Assembly (NCBI GenBank): GCA_026416815.1
Contig: JAOAEJ010000023.1
Location: 1 to 64,000 of the forward strand
Reading direction: 5' to 3'
DNA: 64,000 nt
Origin: Clostridia bacterium
Lineage (GTDB): Bacteria > Bacillota > Clostridia > Acetivibrionales > DSM-2933
The number at the start of each line of letters is the position of its first letter. The stretch's first letter is position 1. Below the pieces are notes generated by a model. It made no database searches. It saw nothing but the letters and a program-made list of their open reading frames with translations, and was not told the origin of the DNA. Positions 46,482 through 56,084 of the stretch are shown in pieces. Both the position numbers and the translations under genes were made by a program.

Positions 46482-46544
46482 ATATGCTCCCCTTGTAGTA
46501 GACGGTTAAAATAATAAAACTGTTTACTGCAAGTAGGAGCATAT
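46482..46544 (+). repeat. Long imperfect hairpin, terminator or MITE-like relic
   Basis: Arms 46482-46507 and 46518-46544 pair over about 25 bp with a bulge and three wobbles (ATATGCTCC with GGAGCATAT outermost) around a 10-nt AT loop. A short T-run follows. It could be the terminator of the DUF4349 gene. It could also be the tip-to-tip remnant of a mobile element, since the inner GTTTACTG word recurs in the inverted repeat near the transposase relic at 26767. The rest of 46423-46775 has one extra copy of the TGACTTAA motif (46581) and no gene. Confidence 0.6.
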
Positions 46545-46775
46545 TTTCATGTGAAAAAAAGTAGAAGTATGTTTAAAAAATGACTTAAGAAACACAAACA
46601 GAATTTCCTTGAATATAACACTTTTAAAGAGCAAAAGCTAAAGATAGTTTACAATAAATTATAGTTACAAATTAATGAAGGATTTTACTTGATAAGCTAC
46701 GCTCAACGAATCTGGAAGTGATTCGTGTAGGTTTGTGTATATGAGGAACATAACTATATAAAGGAGAATTGTCAA

Positions 46776-46970
46776 ATGGCAAATATAAATGATAAAAACA
46801 ATATAAAGGACGAACGCATAGAGGATGTAACCAGGTATGGGGAGTTTATATCTTCTTTTAATCAATGGATGACACTGGACAGACAAAAGAATATTTCACA
46901 CCATTTGGAGGAGGTTACCGAAGAACCTTCAGATACACAAGATAAAAACGATAAAAAGAGAAGTAATTAA
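46776..46970 (+). CDS. Small hydrophilic protein, unknown function
   Basis: A 64-residue, highly charged protein (MANINDKNNI...KKRSN) with no cysteine, signal peptide or membrane segment. The central part (RYGEFISSFNQWMTLDRQ) could form an amphipathic helix; both ends look disordered. AAGGAGA lies 9 nt before the ATG and a hairpin with T-run follows the stop, so it appears to be its own transcription unit. I do not recognise it. It lies 228 bp upstream of ctsR but is separated from it by the terminator. Confidence 0.65.
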   Translation: MANINDKNNIKDERIEDVTRYGEFISSFNQWMTLDRQKNISHHLEEVTEEPSDTQDKNDKKRSN

Positions 46971-47007
46971 AGAAAAACTAAATAAAATTTATTTCCCGAA
47001 AGGTATC

Positions 47008-47040
47008 TAGGTGTTATTCTAAGCAAACACCTAAATTTTT
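47008..47040 (+). terminator. Terminator before the ctsR operon
   Basis: TAGGTGTT (47008-47015) pairs with AACACCTA (47026-47033), followed by TTTTTT. Confidence 0.8.
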
Positions 47041-47072
47041 TATATTTTGAACATTTTTTAGGAGTTGGGCGC

Positions 47073-47127
47073 TTGAATAGTTTGCTGAAATAATTTATAA
47101 TATAAACTAAAGTCAAAGATAGTCAAA
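47073..47127 (+). promoter_or_regulatory. ctsR promoter with perfect CtsR operator
   Basis: A -35 TTGAAT (47073-47078), 17-bp spacer and -10 TATAAT (47096-47101) are followed at 47111-47127 by AGTCAAAGATAGTCAAA. This fits the CtsR heptad-repeat consensus RGTCAAANANRGTCAAA at every defined position. The site overlaps the expected transcription start, so CtsR should repress its own operon. Confidence 0.92.
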
Positions 47128-47198
47128 ATCAGTTATGCATAACCGATTATCTTTAACCAGGAAAAGGGAAGGCATGATTATATGCAAGAGGTGATATT

Positions 47199-47657
47199 GT
47201 GGCAAGGTTAAGCGATCTGATTGAGGCTTTTATAAAGCAGATGATCAATGATACCAATGGTAGTATTGAAATACAAAGAAATGAGCTTGCCAGCCAGTTT
47301 AATTGTGTTCCGTCTCAGATAAATTATGTTATAGATACAAGATTTACGAGGGACAGGGGCTATTATGTAGAAAGCCGCAGGGGAGGCGGAGGACATATAC
47401 GTATTAGAAGGGTAAACATATCCCGTTCGGGCAATTATCTAATGCATATAATTACATCAATGGGAGATAGTATTTCGCAGCAGTCTGCGGAGATTTTTAT
47501 AAATAACTTTGTTGATTATGATGTAATATCCGGGAGGGAAGGATTTATCCTTAAAGCAGCTACGAGTGACAGGTCATTGGGAAGGATTCCACTTCCTGAT
47601 AGAGATATGTTAAGGGCAAATATTCTGAAAAATATGCTAATGAGTTTAGTAGTATAA
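47199..47657 (+). CDS. ctsR: Class III stress repressor CtsR
   Basis: A 152-residue repressor of clp genes. The N-terminal winged HTH (LSDLIEAFIKQM, RNELASQFNCVPSQINYVI) is followed by the glycine-rich wing RRGGGGHIRI, the heat-sensing element of the family. The C-terminal dimerisation domain holds the arginines and acidic residues seen in other CtsR proteins. GTG start with GAGGTG upstream. First gene of ctsR-mcsA-mcsB-clpC, with its own operator at 47111. Confidence 0.97.
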   Translation: MARLSDLIEAFIKQMINDTNGSIEIQRNELASQFNCVPSQINYVIDTRFTRDRGYYVESRRGGGGHIRIRRVNISRSGNYLMHIITSMGDSISQQSAEIFINNFVDYDVISGREGFILKAATSDRSLGRIPLPDRDMLRANILKNMLMSLVV

Positions 47658-47836
47658 ATTTATTAGAGTTTGTGGTTGGTGGCTAAGGTCTATATAACCC
47701 TATGAAAGCATAAATAAAATAGAGTGGTGTTTCTGGGAACATATACCTGATTAGAAGTAAAGTTACTAAAAGGCTGAAAGGGTGTGTTCTAAACAGCTAA
47801 AGGCTGCTAACTCTAAGTGCAAAAGGAGTGAGTTAT

Positions 47837-48343
47837 ATGCTGTGCCAGCATTGTCAAAAAAGGATTGCCAATGTTCATTTTACTCAAGTAGTCAACAACA
47901 AAAAGGTTGAGGCCTATATATGTGAACACTGTGCTAAGGAAAAAGGCCAATTAAACTTTGGAACGCCTCTAAGCATAAGTGACTTCTTTTCAGGTCTTAT
48001 GGGTTTTGGAGATACGGTTTCTGATTCGTACGTAACTGCTGTCCCAAAGCAGCAAGTTTGTGAAAAGTGCGGAATGAGTTATGAAGGATTCCAAAAATCC
48101 GGAAAACTTGGGTGCAACAATTGTTATGGAATATATGGAGATAAGCTGCAGCCTTTGCTTAAGAGACTGCACGGCAGTGCAGAACATCATGGTAAAGTAC
48201 CAAAAAAAGTACTAGAGGATGTTAAGGTAACAAAAGAGATTGGGCAGCTTAAGCAGCTTTTAAATATAGCAATTCAGAACGAAGAATACGAAAAAGCAGC
48301 AGAGCTGAGGGATAAAATCAAAAGCCTGGAGGTGGAAAGATGA
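47837..48343 (+). CDS. mcsA: McsA, zinc-finger activator of McsB
   Basis: A 168-residue adaptor with four CxxC pairs (CQHC, CEHC, CEKC, CNNC), which bind zinc, and a C-terminal UVR motif (LLNIAIQNEEYEKAAELRDKIKSL). McsA binds and activates the arginine kinase McsB. ATG 47837 is chosen over GTG 47828 because AAAAGGAG lies 8 nt upstream. Its stop overlaps the mcsB start (ATGA), indicating translational coupling. Confidence 0.96.
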   Translation: MLCQHCQKRIANVHFTQVVNNKKVEAYICEHCAKEKGQLNFGTPLSISDFFSGLMGFGDTVSDSYVTAVPKQQVCEKCGMSYEGFQKSGKLGCNNCYGIYGDKLQPLLKRLHGSAEHHGKVPKKVLEDVKVTKEIGQLKQLLNIAIQNEEYEKAAELRDKIKSLEVER

Positions 48344-49377
48344 CAGGCTGGTATATACAGAGGGGCCCTGAGTCTGATGTGGTTATTAGCAGTAGGGTCA
48401 GGCTTGCAAGGAATTTGGAAGAGTTCCCTTTTCCCTTCAAAATGAATAAAGACCAGGAGCAGGACATACTGGTCAAGGTCAGGGACGTCGTTTCGGGTAG
48501 TAAAAGCGATACTATCCAAAACACCCTGTTTGTTGATATGCAAAGTCTCAACCCTATTGATAGACTGGCTCTGGTAGAGAAACATCTTATAAGCAAGGAT
48601 TTAGCCGAGAGCCAGAGGATATGTGGTGCATTAATCAGCAGAGACGAGAAAATCAGCATTATGATTAATGAGGAAGATCATTTGAGGATACAATGCATGT
48701 TTTCGGGGATGCAGTTAGATAGCGCCTGGGATCTTTGCAATAGTATAGACAGTGAAATAGAGGACAGGGTTAGTTTTGCATTTGATAATAAGTACGGGTA
48801 CTTGACATGCTGTCCCACCAATATAGGTACGGGAATCAGAGTGTCTACAATGCTGCATTTACCGGCCTTGGTCATGACAGGATATATAAAAGGAATACTT
48901 GAGGCCTGTGGCAAGCTCGGGATAGCTGTAAGAGGAATTTATGGCGAAAATAGTGAAGCTACAGGTAATATGTTTCAAATATCAAATCAGATAACCCTGG
49001 GGCAAAGTGAGGACGAAATTGTAGCTAATATAACAAATATTACGTTCCAGATTATTGAACAGGAACGGACGCTGAGAAATGAGCTGAATAAAAGGAATCC
49101 CTTTAGGTTTGAAGATAGGATATACCGTTCCTTTGGAATATTTTCAAATGCAAGAATAATGTCTGCCGATGAAAGCTTAAAGCTTCTTTCGGATGTTAGA
49201 CTTGGTATAAATATGGGAATAATAAAAGATATTAAAATGGAAACTGTAAACGAAATAGCGCTTTTGATTCAGCCGGCAAGCCTGCAGAAATTTGCTGGAA
49301 GGCCGCTCAGTCCTGAAGAAAGGGATATCAAGAGGGCGGAATTGATTAGACAAAAACTAGGGAGTGCAAAGGAGTGA
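48340..49377 (+). CDS. mcsB: Protein arginine kinase McsB
   Basis: A 345-residue phosphagen-kinase-like enzyme that phosphorylates arginines on damaged proteins and on CtsR, marking substrates for ClpC-ClpP. Motifs include [10 protein letters not shown] (nucleotide contacts), CPTNIGTG (catalytic loop with the conserved Cys) and RGIYGENS. Near the C-terminus RDIKRA is the phospho-arginine-binding allosteric motif RDxxRA. Overlaps mcsA by 4 bp; clpC starts 7 bp after its stop. Confidence 0.97.
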   Translation: MTGWYIQRGPESDVVISSRVRLARNLEEFPFPFKMNKDQEQDILVKVRDVVSGSKSDTIQNTLFVDMQSLNPIDRLALVEKHLISKDLAESQRICGALISRDEKISIMINEEDHLRIQCMFSGMQLDSAWDLCNSIDSEIEDRVSFAFDNKYGYLTCCPTNIGTGIRVSTMLHLPALVMTGYIKGILEACGKLGIAVRGIYGENSEATGNMFQISNQITLGQSEDEIVANITNITFQIIEQERTLRNELNKRNPFRFEDRIYRSFGIFSNARIMSADESLKLLSDVRLGINMGIIKDIKMETVNEIALLIQPASLQKFAGRPLSPEERDIKRAELIRQKLGSAKE

Positions 49378-49384
49378 GTTTTTT

Positions 49385-51820
49385 ATGTACGGTCGTTTTA
49401 CGGAAAAAGCGGAAAAAGCAATTGCTTTTTCTCAGGAAAGTGCCATGCGTTTAGGCCATAATTATGTTGGAACAGAACATCTTTTACTTGGCCTGGTGAA
49501 AGAAGGAAGTGGAGTTGCAGCCAGAGTACTACAGAGCCAGGGTGTTACCGAGGACAAGATTTTAAAGGAGATAGAGGATTTAATCGGAAAAGGGGAAGAA
49601 ACCGGGGAACAGCCCCTTGGATTTACACCAAGAACGAAAAGGGTTTTAGAATTAGCTTTCAGGGAAGCAAGAAGGCTCGGACAGAACTATATAGGCACTG
49701 AACATTTGCTGCTTGGTATAATGAAGGAAGGGGAAAGTGTAGCAGTTAGGATTTTGATGGACCTCGGAGTTGATCCTCAGAAGTTGTTTGGTGAAATCGT
49801 GAGGATGCTTAATGAAGAAGCGCCTGGAGCAACAGGGGCTCCTAAGAGTAACCCAAGTTATTCAAGTACCCCAACTCTGAATCAATTTGGTAGAGACCTG
49901 ACGGAGATGGCCAGAGAGGGGAAATTTGACCCTGTTATAGGCCGTGATAAGGAAATTGAGCGTGTTATACAGATACTGAGCAGGAGAACTAAAAATAATC
50001 CATGCTTAATAGGGGAGCCGGGAGTAGGTAAGACTGCTATAGCAGAAGGGCTTGCACAGAAGATTGTTGAAGGAAATATCCCCGAAATACTAAATGATAA
50101 AAGAGTTGTAACTCTTGACCTATCATCTATGATTGCTGGAGCAAAATATAGAGGAGAGTTTGAAGAGAGACTCAAAAAGGCGATGGACGAAATAAGAAAA
50201 GCCGGGAATATTATTCTATTTATAGACGAAATGCATACAATTATAGGGGCTGGAGCTGCCGAGGGAGCAATTGACGCTTCAAACATCCTTAAGCCTTCTC
50301 TGGCAAGAGGGGAAATACAGGTTATTGGTGCTACCACCCGGGAAGAATACAGGAAGCATGTGGAGAAGGATGCTGCTCTTGAGAGAAGGTTCCAACCTAT
50401 TACTGTCGGAGAGCCGACAATAGAGGAAGCTATCGAGATACTTAAGGGTGTAAGGGATAAATACGAGGCCCACCATAGGGTTAAAATCACCGATGAAGCC
50501 CTGGAATCTGCGGTTAGACTATCCGATAGGTATATTTCAGACAGGTTTCTGCCCGATAAAGCCATAGACCTTATAGATGAAGCTGCATCCAGAGTCAGAC
50601 TTAAGACCTTTACCGCTCCACCGGATTTGAAAAAATTAGAAGAGCAGGTTGAGAGCTTAAGAAAGGATAAAGAGGATGCAATCCGATGCCAGGAGTTTGA
50701 AAAGGCTGCTAAAATAAGGGACGAAGAGCAAAAATTTAAGAATGAACTGGACAAAGCTAAAAATGAATGGAATCAGCGAAATCAAACCAAAACCGATACA
50801 GTCGGGGAGGATGAGATAGCAGATATTGTTGCAAGCTGGACGGGTATTCCTGTAAAAAGGCTTGCGGAAGAAGAGTCCGAAAGACTCATGAAGATGGAAG
50901 AGGTCCTTCATATGAGAGTCATAGGACAGGATGAAGCTGTAAAAGCTATATCCAGAGCCATAAGGAGAGGTAGGGTTGGACTTAAGGACCCCAAACGTCC
51001 GGTTGGTTCGTTTATTTTCATGGGGCCGACAGGTGTGGGTAAAACCGAGCTGAGTAAGGCGGTGGCAGAGTCACTGTTTGGAGACGAGAACGCAATGATA
51101 AGGATAGACATGTCGGAATACATGGAAAAGCATAGTGTTTCACGTCTTGTAGGTTCTCCTCCGGGATATGTAGGTTATGAAGAAGGTGGACAGTTAACTG
51201 AAAAAGTGAGAAGAAAGCCGTATTCGGTTTTACTGTTTGATGAAATAGAAAAGGCCCATCCTGATGTTTTTAACATTCTATTGCAGATTCTGGACGACGG
51301 AAGATTGACCGATGCCCAGGGAAGAGCAGTAGACTTCAGGAACACGGTGATTATCATGACATCAAATGTAGGTGCCCGATTGATTACAGAGCCTGCTAAG
51401 AGACTGGGATTTGCGGCAGCGGCTGACGAAAAGGCAAAAACATATGAAGATATGAAGAGCAACGTAATGGGCGAGTTAAAGAGGACCTTCAGGCCGGAAT
51501 TCCTTAACAGGATCGATGAAATAATTGTATTCCATCCGCTTGATAAGGAACACATTAAGCAGATTGTAGGTCTTATGATTGATAGTCTTGCCAAGAGATT
51601 GAAACAAACCGATATTTCTCTTGAGGTTGCTGACAGTGCTAAGGAATATCTGGCGGATAAGGGATTTGATCAGGTTTATGGAGCAAGGCCTTTAAGAAGA
51701 GCGATCCAAAGTATGGTGGAAGATAGGTTGGCGGAAGAAATGCTTGAAGGAAAGGTCAAATCCGGTGATAAGGTTTTGATAGAATTCAATGGTGAAAATA
51801 TAGTTGTGAATAAGAAATAA
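49385..51820 (+). CDS. clpC: ClpC AAA+ unfoldase
   Basis: An 811-residue Hsp100 ATPase that feeds proteins to ClpP. Two N-terminal Clp repeats (about 1-145), AAA-1 with Walker A GEPGVGKT, a middle region with UVR-like motif ([19 protein letters not shown]), which binds McsB or MecA type adaptors, and AAA-2 with GPTGVGKTE and [11 protein letters not shown] ClpP-binding VGF-type loop is likely but I did not place it. ATG 49385 ([11 protein letters not shown]) is the family start; AAAGGAG lies 10 nt upstream. Last gene of the operon. Confidence 0.97.
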   Translation: MYGRFTEKAEKAIAFSQESAMRLGHNYVGTEHLLLGLVKEGSGVAARVLQSQGVTEDKILKEIEDLIGKGEETGEQPLGFTPRTKRVLELAFREARRLGQNYIGTEHLLLGIMKEGESVAVRILMDLGVDPQKLFGEIVRMLNEEAPGATGAPKSNPSYSSTPTLNQFGRDLTEMAREGKFDPVIGRDKEIERVIQILSRRTKNNPCLIGEPGVGKTAIAEGLAQKIVEGNIPEILNDKRVVTLDLSSMIAGAKYRGEFEERLKKAMDEIRKAGNIILFIDEMHTIIGAGAAEGAIDASNILKPSLARGEIQVIGATTREEYRKHVEKDAALERRFQPITVGEPTIEEAIEILKGVRDKYEAHHRVKITDEALESAVRLSDRYISDRFLPDKAIDLIDEAASRVRLKTFTAPPDLKKLEEQVESLRKDKEDAIRCQEFEKAAKIRDEEQKFKNELDKAKNEWNQRNQTKTDTVGEDEIADIVASWTGIPVKRLAEEESERLMKMEEVLHMRVIGQDEAVKAISRAIRRGRVGLKDPKRPVGSFIFMGPTGVGKTELSKAVAESLFGDENAMIRIDMSEYMEKHSVSRLVGSPPGYVGYEEGGQLTEKVRRKPYSVLLFDEIEKAHPDVFNILLQILDDGRLTDAQGRAVDFRNTVIIMTSNVGARLITEPAKRLGFAAAADEKAKTYEDMKSNVMGELKRTFRPEFLNRIDEIIVFHPLDKEHIKQIVGLMIDSLAKRLKQTDISLEVADSAKEYLADKGFDQVYGARPLRRAIQSMVEDRLAEEMLEGKVKSGDKVLIEFNGENIVVNKK

Positions 51821-51843
51821 TATATTCAGTAATAATATAAGGG

Positions 51844-51880
51844 GGCAATTACCGCAGTAATAGATTGGTAATTGCCTTTT
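51844..51880 (+). terminator. Terminator of ctsR-clpC operon
   Basis: GGCAATTACC (51844-51853) pairs with GGTAATTGCC (51867-51876), followed by TTTT. This separates clpC from radA-disA. Confidence 0.88.
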
Positions 51881-52076
51881 ATTAAAATAAATATTTCCAA
51901 AGCATGAGATAAGCGAGAAAAAATGCTGTAAACAACGGATATTAGATAATTTTTCCTCTAGACAAATGTATTGGGCTTAAAACAATAGTTTTTTGTCCTA
52001 TATTAAACTTGATAATTATTAGAATATAAGGTAATTTAGATTAGTATGTTAATTTATAAACTAAGGAGTTTGTAGT

Positions 52077-53360
52077 ATGGTTACAAGTAGCAATTGGGAA
52101 ACCCTGAGAACTGTAATAGATACAGTAGTGCTTGGGTTCCAGATAGCCTTATGGGGAATATTCTTCTACTATCTGGTTATTTCAATGTTTGGTTGGTTTA
52201 AAAGGAAAGAAGTTCCCGCAAGCAATTATCCTATCAAAAATAAGTTTGCAGTTATTGTAGCAGCTCATAACGAGGAAATGGTTATAGGTGGGATTGTAAG
52301 AAGTCTGAAGCAGCAGAATTACCCCAGCCATATGTACGATATATACGTTATAGCGGATAACTGTACTGACAATACAGCTGCCGTTGCAAGAGAAAACGGT
52401 GCTAATGTTTGCGAAAGATTTGATTCCGAGAAAAAGGGAAAAGGCTATTCACTCGAGTGGATGTTTGAAAAGCTTTTCAAAATGGATAAGAAGTACGATG
52501 CTGTATGCATATTCGATGCTGATAATCTTGCGTCTACCAACTTCTTACTGGAGATGAATAAGCAGCTATGCATGGGTCATAAGGTTATACAGGGTTACCT
52601 GGATAGCAAGAACCCATCGGATTCTTGGATTTCCGGTAATTACTCGATTTCTTATTGGATAAGCAACAGGCTGTTCCAACTTCCAAGGCACTATCTAGGT
52701 CTTAGCTGTGCGCTTGGAGGCACCGGATTTGTAATGTCCGCAGAAGTTTTGAAGGATATAGGTTGGGGCGCTACCTGCCTTACTGAGGATTTAGAATTTT
52801 CACTTAAGCTGGTCATGAAAGGTATGCGCGTATCCTGGTCTCACGAGGCTGTAGTATATGATGAAAAGCCTTTAAGAATGAAACAGTCGTGGAAGCAAAG
52901 GAAACGCTGGATGCAAGGGCACTGTGACTGCGCGAGAAGGTTCCTGAAGGATTTATTGGTTAAGGCATTTAAAGAGCGGGATAAGGTTGCTTTTGACAGT
53001 TGTATGTACCTGATACAGCCATTTGTAATAGTAGCTAACGGTATAGGTATGATTGCGGGGATAGCACAGTTTATAAAGGCTGCAATAACTAATTTCGGTC
53101 AGTTGTTTACCCCTGCTACGCTTCTATTTGCACTTTTGATTGTGGTTTTAACCTATGTAAATATTATATTTGTATTTGTAGAGGGGAAGCTAACAAAGAA
53201 AATTGCAACATACTTCCTATCCTTCCCATTATATAGTCTGACATGGGTACCGATAATAATACACGGATTCATCGACAGAAATAAGAGGGAATGGGTTCAT
53301 ACCCTACACACAAGGGCATTGGATATAAATGATGTGGAAAGTCTGGAGAAAGCCGGATAA
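52077..53360 (+). CDS. Membrane family-2 glycosyltransferase (processive type)
   Basis: A 427-residue protein with an N-terminal membrane helix (about 15-38), a cytosolic GT-A domain and two or three C-terminal helices (about 310-400). Motifs: IVAAHNEE, ADNCTDNT, FDADN (DxD), LTEDLEF and QRKRWMQG, i.e. the D, DxD, TED, QxxRW set of cellulose/hyaluronan synthase-like enzymes. It probably polymerises or transfers a sugar from a nucleotide donor across the membrane into a surface glycan; the sugar cannot be told. A close paralogue lies convergently at 54828-56084. No PilZ domain is present. Confidence 0.9.
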   Translation: MVTSSNWETLRTVIDTVVLGFQIALWGIFFYYLVISMFGWFKRKEVPASNYPIKNKFAVIVAAHNEEMVIGGIVRSLKQQNYPSHMYDIYVIADNCTDNTAAVARENGANVCERFDSEKKGKGYSLEWMFEKLFKMDKKYDAVCIFDADNLASTNFLLEMNKQLCMGHKVIQGYLDSKNPSDSWISGNYSISYWISNRLFQLPRHYLGLSCALGGTGFVMSAEVLKDIGWGATCLTEDLEFSLKLVMKGMRVSWSHEAVVYDEKPLRMKQSWKQRKRWMQGHCDCARRFLKDLLVKAFKERDKVAFDSCMYLIQPFVIVANGIGMIAGIAQFIKAAITNFGQLFTPATLLFALLIVVLTYVNIIFVFVEGKLTKKIATYFLSFPLYSLTWVPIIIHGFIDRNKREWVHTLHTRALDINDVESLEKAG

Positions 53361-53388
53361 TTTAGCAAATTAGAAATTTATAATAAGG

Positions 53389-53475
53389 AAATGCACTTTA
53401 AACCGAAGGAGATGTTAAGAAAGCCTAGAGTTTTAGTTTTTTAACATCAAACTTGACGTATGAAGTGCATTTTTA
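53389..53475 (+). terminator. Nested hairpin terminator between glycosyltransferases
   Basis: AAATGCACTT (53389-53398) pairs with AAGTGCATTT (53463-53472). An inner stem GATGTTAA/TTAACATC sits at 53411-53418 and 53441-53448. A T-run ends it, just before the next RBS. Confidence 0.75.
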
Positions 53476-53497
53476 CTTGTAGGAGAGGTTTATTTAA

Positions 53498-54775
53498 GTG
53501 AAAGCTGCTTGTTTGAGAGAATATTTGAAGGAAAATAAACTGATTATAGCTGTATTACTCGTATCGTTTATCCTAAGAGTACTGTTTTCCATAGACAATG
53601 TAAAAGCTCTCTTTATAGATATTACAGCGTATGAGGGAACTGCTACCACAATTTTAAAGACAGGAATATTTTCAGTGGGGACATATCACGCACCGGGGTA
53701 CCCTTTCTTTATTGCTGCCGTATATAGTGTATTTGGATACAGCTATTTCAATGTATATATTGCCCAATCAATACTAGGTACATTAAGTACACTTTTAATT
53801 TACCTTATAGCTGCCAATGTGTTTGATAAGCGTATAGGAAAGATTAGTGCACTGGTTAGCCTGTTGTACTGGCCCCTTACACTATACTCGGGTATACTAC
53901 TGTCGGAAACGTTGTTTTTATTTCTTTTATTGGCTGGTGTTTACACGTTTATTAAGGGGATCAGTTCTCATAAGACTTTATACTTTTTATTATGTGGGGG
54001 TTTACTGGCGTTGTCAGCTTTGGTAAGGTCAATAAATCTTATGGCGCTTATCATCATCCCGGCTGTGTATCTATTTATCGGCTATAGAAATTACAAGGCA
54101 GTGTTGAAGAATATAGCTGCATTTGCTTTAGTGTTTTGCATTACTATGAGCCCATGGCCGATAAGGAACTATGCTATGTTTGGCAAATTCATACCTGTAG
54201 ATTCTTTAGGAGGATTAAATCTATATATAGGGAATAATGGGAGGTCGAACGGGTATTTTGTAAACGTTTCAAAGGACCCTCTATTCAATATCGATAAATA
54301 TATTAACAACGAGAATAGACTTGAGAAGGCTGCAATCCGTGATGAGATACTTAAAAAGGCGGCTGTAAGCTATATAGTAACCCACCCTGAGCGGTTTGTG
54401 AAACTGACACTAAAGAGGGCTGCCCTTTTTGTAATTGATGATTTCAGGGGCGTTGATTGGATTTTGGTAACTTATATGGCCCAAAACCGATTATTCCAAC
54501 ACATACCTTGGCAACCGCTGATTTACTACAGCAATATAGCGTTCTTTATCCTTGCTGTATTTGGACTTTTGAATTTTATGCGAAATAAAAAGGCGATAGT
54601 ATTTATAGTGTTAATTCTCTACTATTTTGCTACTACTTCGGTGTTTTACATCTCATCGAGGTACAGGCTGCCAATCATGCCCTTTATGGCTATAGCAGCG
54701 GCTTTTTCCTTTGATAAAATACTGGTATGGGGACAAAGGTTTAGAAGTAGAGTCCAAAACACAACTTCAAGGTAA
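53498..54775 (+). CDS. Polytopic membrane glycosyltransferase (GT39/ArnT-like)
   Basis: A 425-residue integral membrane protein with about ten hydrophobic segments. Near the start ILRVLFS and a short luminal loop with D41 and E46 (LFIDITAYEG), then GTYHAPGYPFF, resemble the acidic catalytic loop and following motif of PMT/ArnT-type (GT-C) transferases that use polyprenyl-phosphate sugars. A soluble loop (about 245-300) contains LYIGNNGRSNGYF. It likely glycosylates proteins or wall polymers at the outer face. GTG start with AGGAGAGG upstream. It lies between the two GT2 genes. Confidence 0.8.
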   Translation: MKAACLREYLKENKLIIAVLLVSFILRVLFSIDNVKALFIDITAYEGTATTILKTGIFSVGTYHAPGYPFFIAAVYSVFGYSYFNVYIAQSILGTLSTLLIYLIAANVFDKRIGKISALVSLLYWPLTLYSGILLSETLFLFLLLAGVYTFIKGISSHKTLYFLLCGGLLALSALVRSINLMALIIIPAVYLFIGYRNYKAVLKNIAAFALVFCITMSPWPIRNYAMFGKFIPVDSLGGLNLYIGNNGRSNGYFVNVSKDPLFNIDKYINNENRLEKAAIRDEILKKAAVSYIVTHPERFVKLTLKRAALFVIDDFRGVDWILVTYMAQNRLFQHIPWQPLIYYSNIAFFILAVFGLLNFMRNKKAIVFIVLILYYFATTSVFYISSRYRLPIMPFMAIAAAFSFDKILVWGQRFRSRVQNTTSR

Positions 54776-54783
54776 GATTATAG

Positions 54784-54827
54784 AGAAAGCGGTAGCCAGT
54801 TTATTTTTGAACTGCTACCGCTTTCTG
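54784..54827. terminator. Bidirectional terminator between convergent GT genes
   Basis: AGAAAGCGGTAG and CTACCGCTTTCT flank an inner CAGTT/AACTG stem, with one extra C on the left arm. It ends at the stop codon of the minus-strand GT2 gene and can serve both directions. Confidence 0.85.
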
Positions 54828-56084
54828 CTATGCATTTTCTAAATCGTTTATGCTTATCTCCCTGGTGTGAGCTGTGTGGCTCCAGTCTTTATTGTTTTTA
54901 CTCAGGAAGCCTTGAATGGTTATAGGTACCCATGTTAGACAATAAAAAGGGTATATTAAAAAACCAATTAGAGTATTAATATTGAATTTTTTTTCAGCAA
55001 GAATAATGATCGGCCCATAGAAAAACTGCAATGCTACAAAAACGTACCAAACTTGCACTGGGAAAACATACTTCAGGCTGAAAAAGGGTGATTGGGGAGC
55101 CACTGTCTGTATCCACATCATAATTGTAATCAGACCCAGGAATATGAATCTTATGGGCTGAAAAAGGTAGACAGCACAGTCAAATGCAGTGAGGCTGCCC
55201 TCTCTAAAAGCTTTTTTGAAAAGTGGTACAAGAAAGCGGCTTGCACAATCGGCGTGTCCTTGCATCCATCTTTTACGCTGATTCCACGACTGCTTCAGTG
55301 TCAGCGGTTTTTCATCATATACAATAGCATTGTGTGCCCATGCCACCTTCATGTCATTGAGAGCAAGCTTCATGGTGAATTCCAGGTCTTCAGTCAGACA
55401 TGTAGCGCCCCATTTAATTTGCTTGAGAACATCCAAGTCTATACAGAATCCGGTTCCACATAAGCCGCAGCTTAATCCAAGGTAGTAACGGGGCAGCTGA
55501 AAAATACGATTTGACATCCAAAACGCAATGGAATAGGAGCAGGTAATCCAGGAGTCATAGGGATTTTTGCTGTCTATATATCCCTGAACTACCTTATGAC
55601 CTCTGCACAGCTGCTTATTCATTTCTAAAAGGTAATTGGATGAGACAAGGTTGTCCGCGTCGAAAACACTTACAACATCATATTTGTCGCCCATGGCATA
55701 AATCTTATTAAACATCCACTCCAAGGCATAACCCTTACCCCGCTCCTCGGTGTTAAATCTCTTATATACTATTGCGCCATGCTTTTGTGATATTTCAGCT
55801 GTTCTATCGGTGCAATTATCCGCTATGACAAATATATCATAGAGGTGCTTGGGATAGCTTTGCCTTTTGAGGCTGTCCACTATATGGGCGATGACTAATT
55901 CCTCATTATGGGCCGCAATTATAAGGGCGAATCTTTTGCTGGGAGGAAAGCTTTCAGTGCCTTTATCCCTCCTCTTTATCCAGCCGAAAATTGAAATACT
56001 AAAAAAGTAGCAGCCAGCAATGAATATTGCAATTTGTATAATTTGAGTGGATATATATATTACATGGTTTAGGTAATATTGCAT
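54828..56084 (-). CDS. Membrane family-2 glycosyltransferase, paralogue
   Basis: A 418-residue paralogue of the enzyme at 52077, with the same layout: one N-terminal helix, GT-A domain (IIAAHNEE, ADNCTDRT, FDADN, LTEDLEF, QRKRWMQG) and C-terminal helices. Long stretches are nearly identical (LLEMNKQLC, QGY-DSKNP, RWMQGH-DCA-RFL), while the terminal membrane parts differ, as after a duplication with divergence in acceptor or partner. ATG 56084 is chosen because GGAGG lies 6 nt upstream; a start at 56108 has no RBS. Confidence 0.9.
   Translation of the reverse strand: MQYYLNHVIYISTQIIQIAIFIAGCYFFSISIFGWIKRRDKGTESFPPSKRFALIIAAHNEELVIAHIVDSLKRQSYPKHLYDIFVIADNCTDRTAEISQKHGAIVYKRFNTEERGKGYALEWMFNKIYAMGDKYDVVSVFDADNLVSSNYLLEMNKQLCRGHKVVQGYIDSKNPYDSWITCSYSIAFWMSNRIFQLPRYYLGLSCGLCGTGFCIDLDVLKQIKWGATCLTEDLEFTMKLALNDMKVAWAHNAIVYDEKPLTLKQSWNQRKRWMQGHADCASRFLVPLFKKAFREGSLTAFDCAVYLFQPIRFIFLGLITIMMWIQTVAPQSPFFSLKYVFPVQVWYVFVALQFFYGPIIILAEKKFNINTLIGFLIYPFYCLTWVPITIQGFLSKNNKDWSHTAHTREISINDLENA

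Noticed and set aside
49882-50754. 290-codon minus-strand frame antisense to clpC
   Set aside because: It is a Ser/Leu-rich shadow caused by codon bias of the clpC coding strand and has no start signals.
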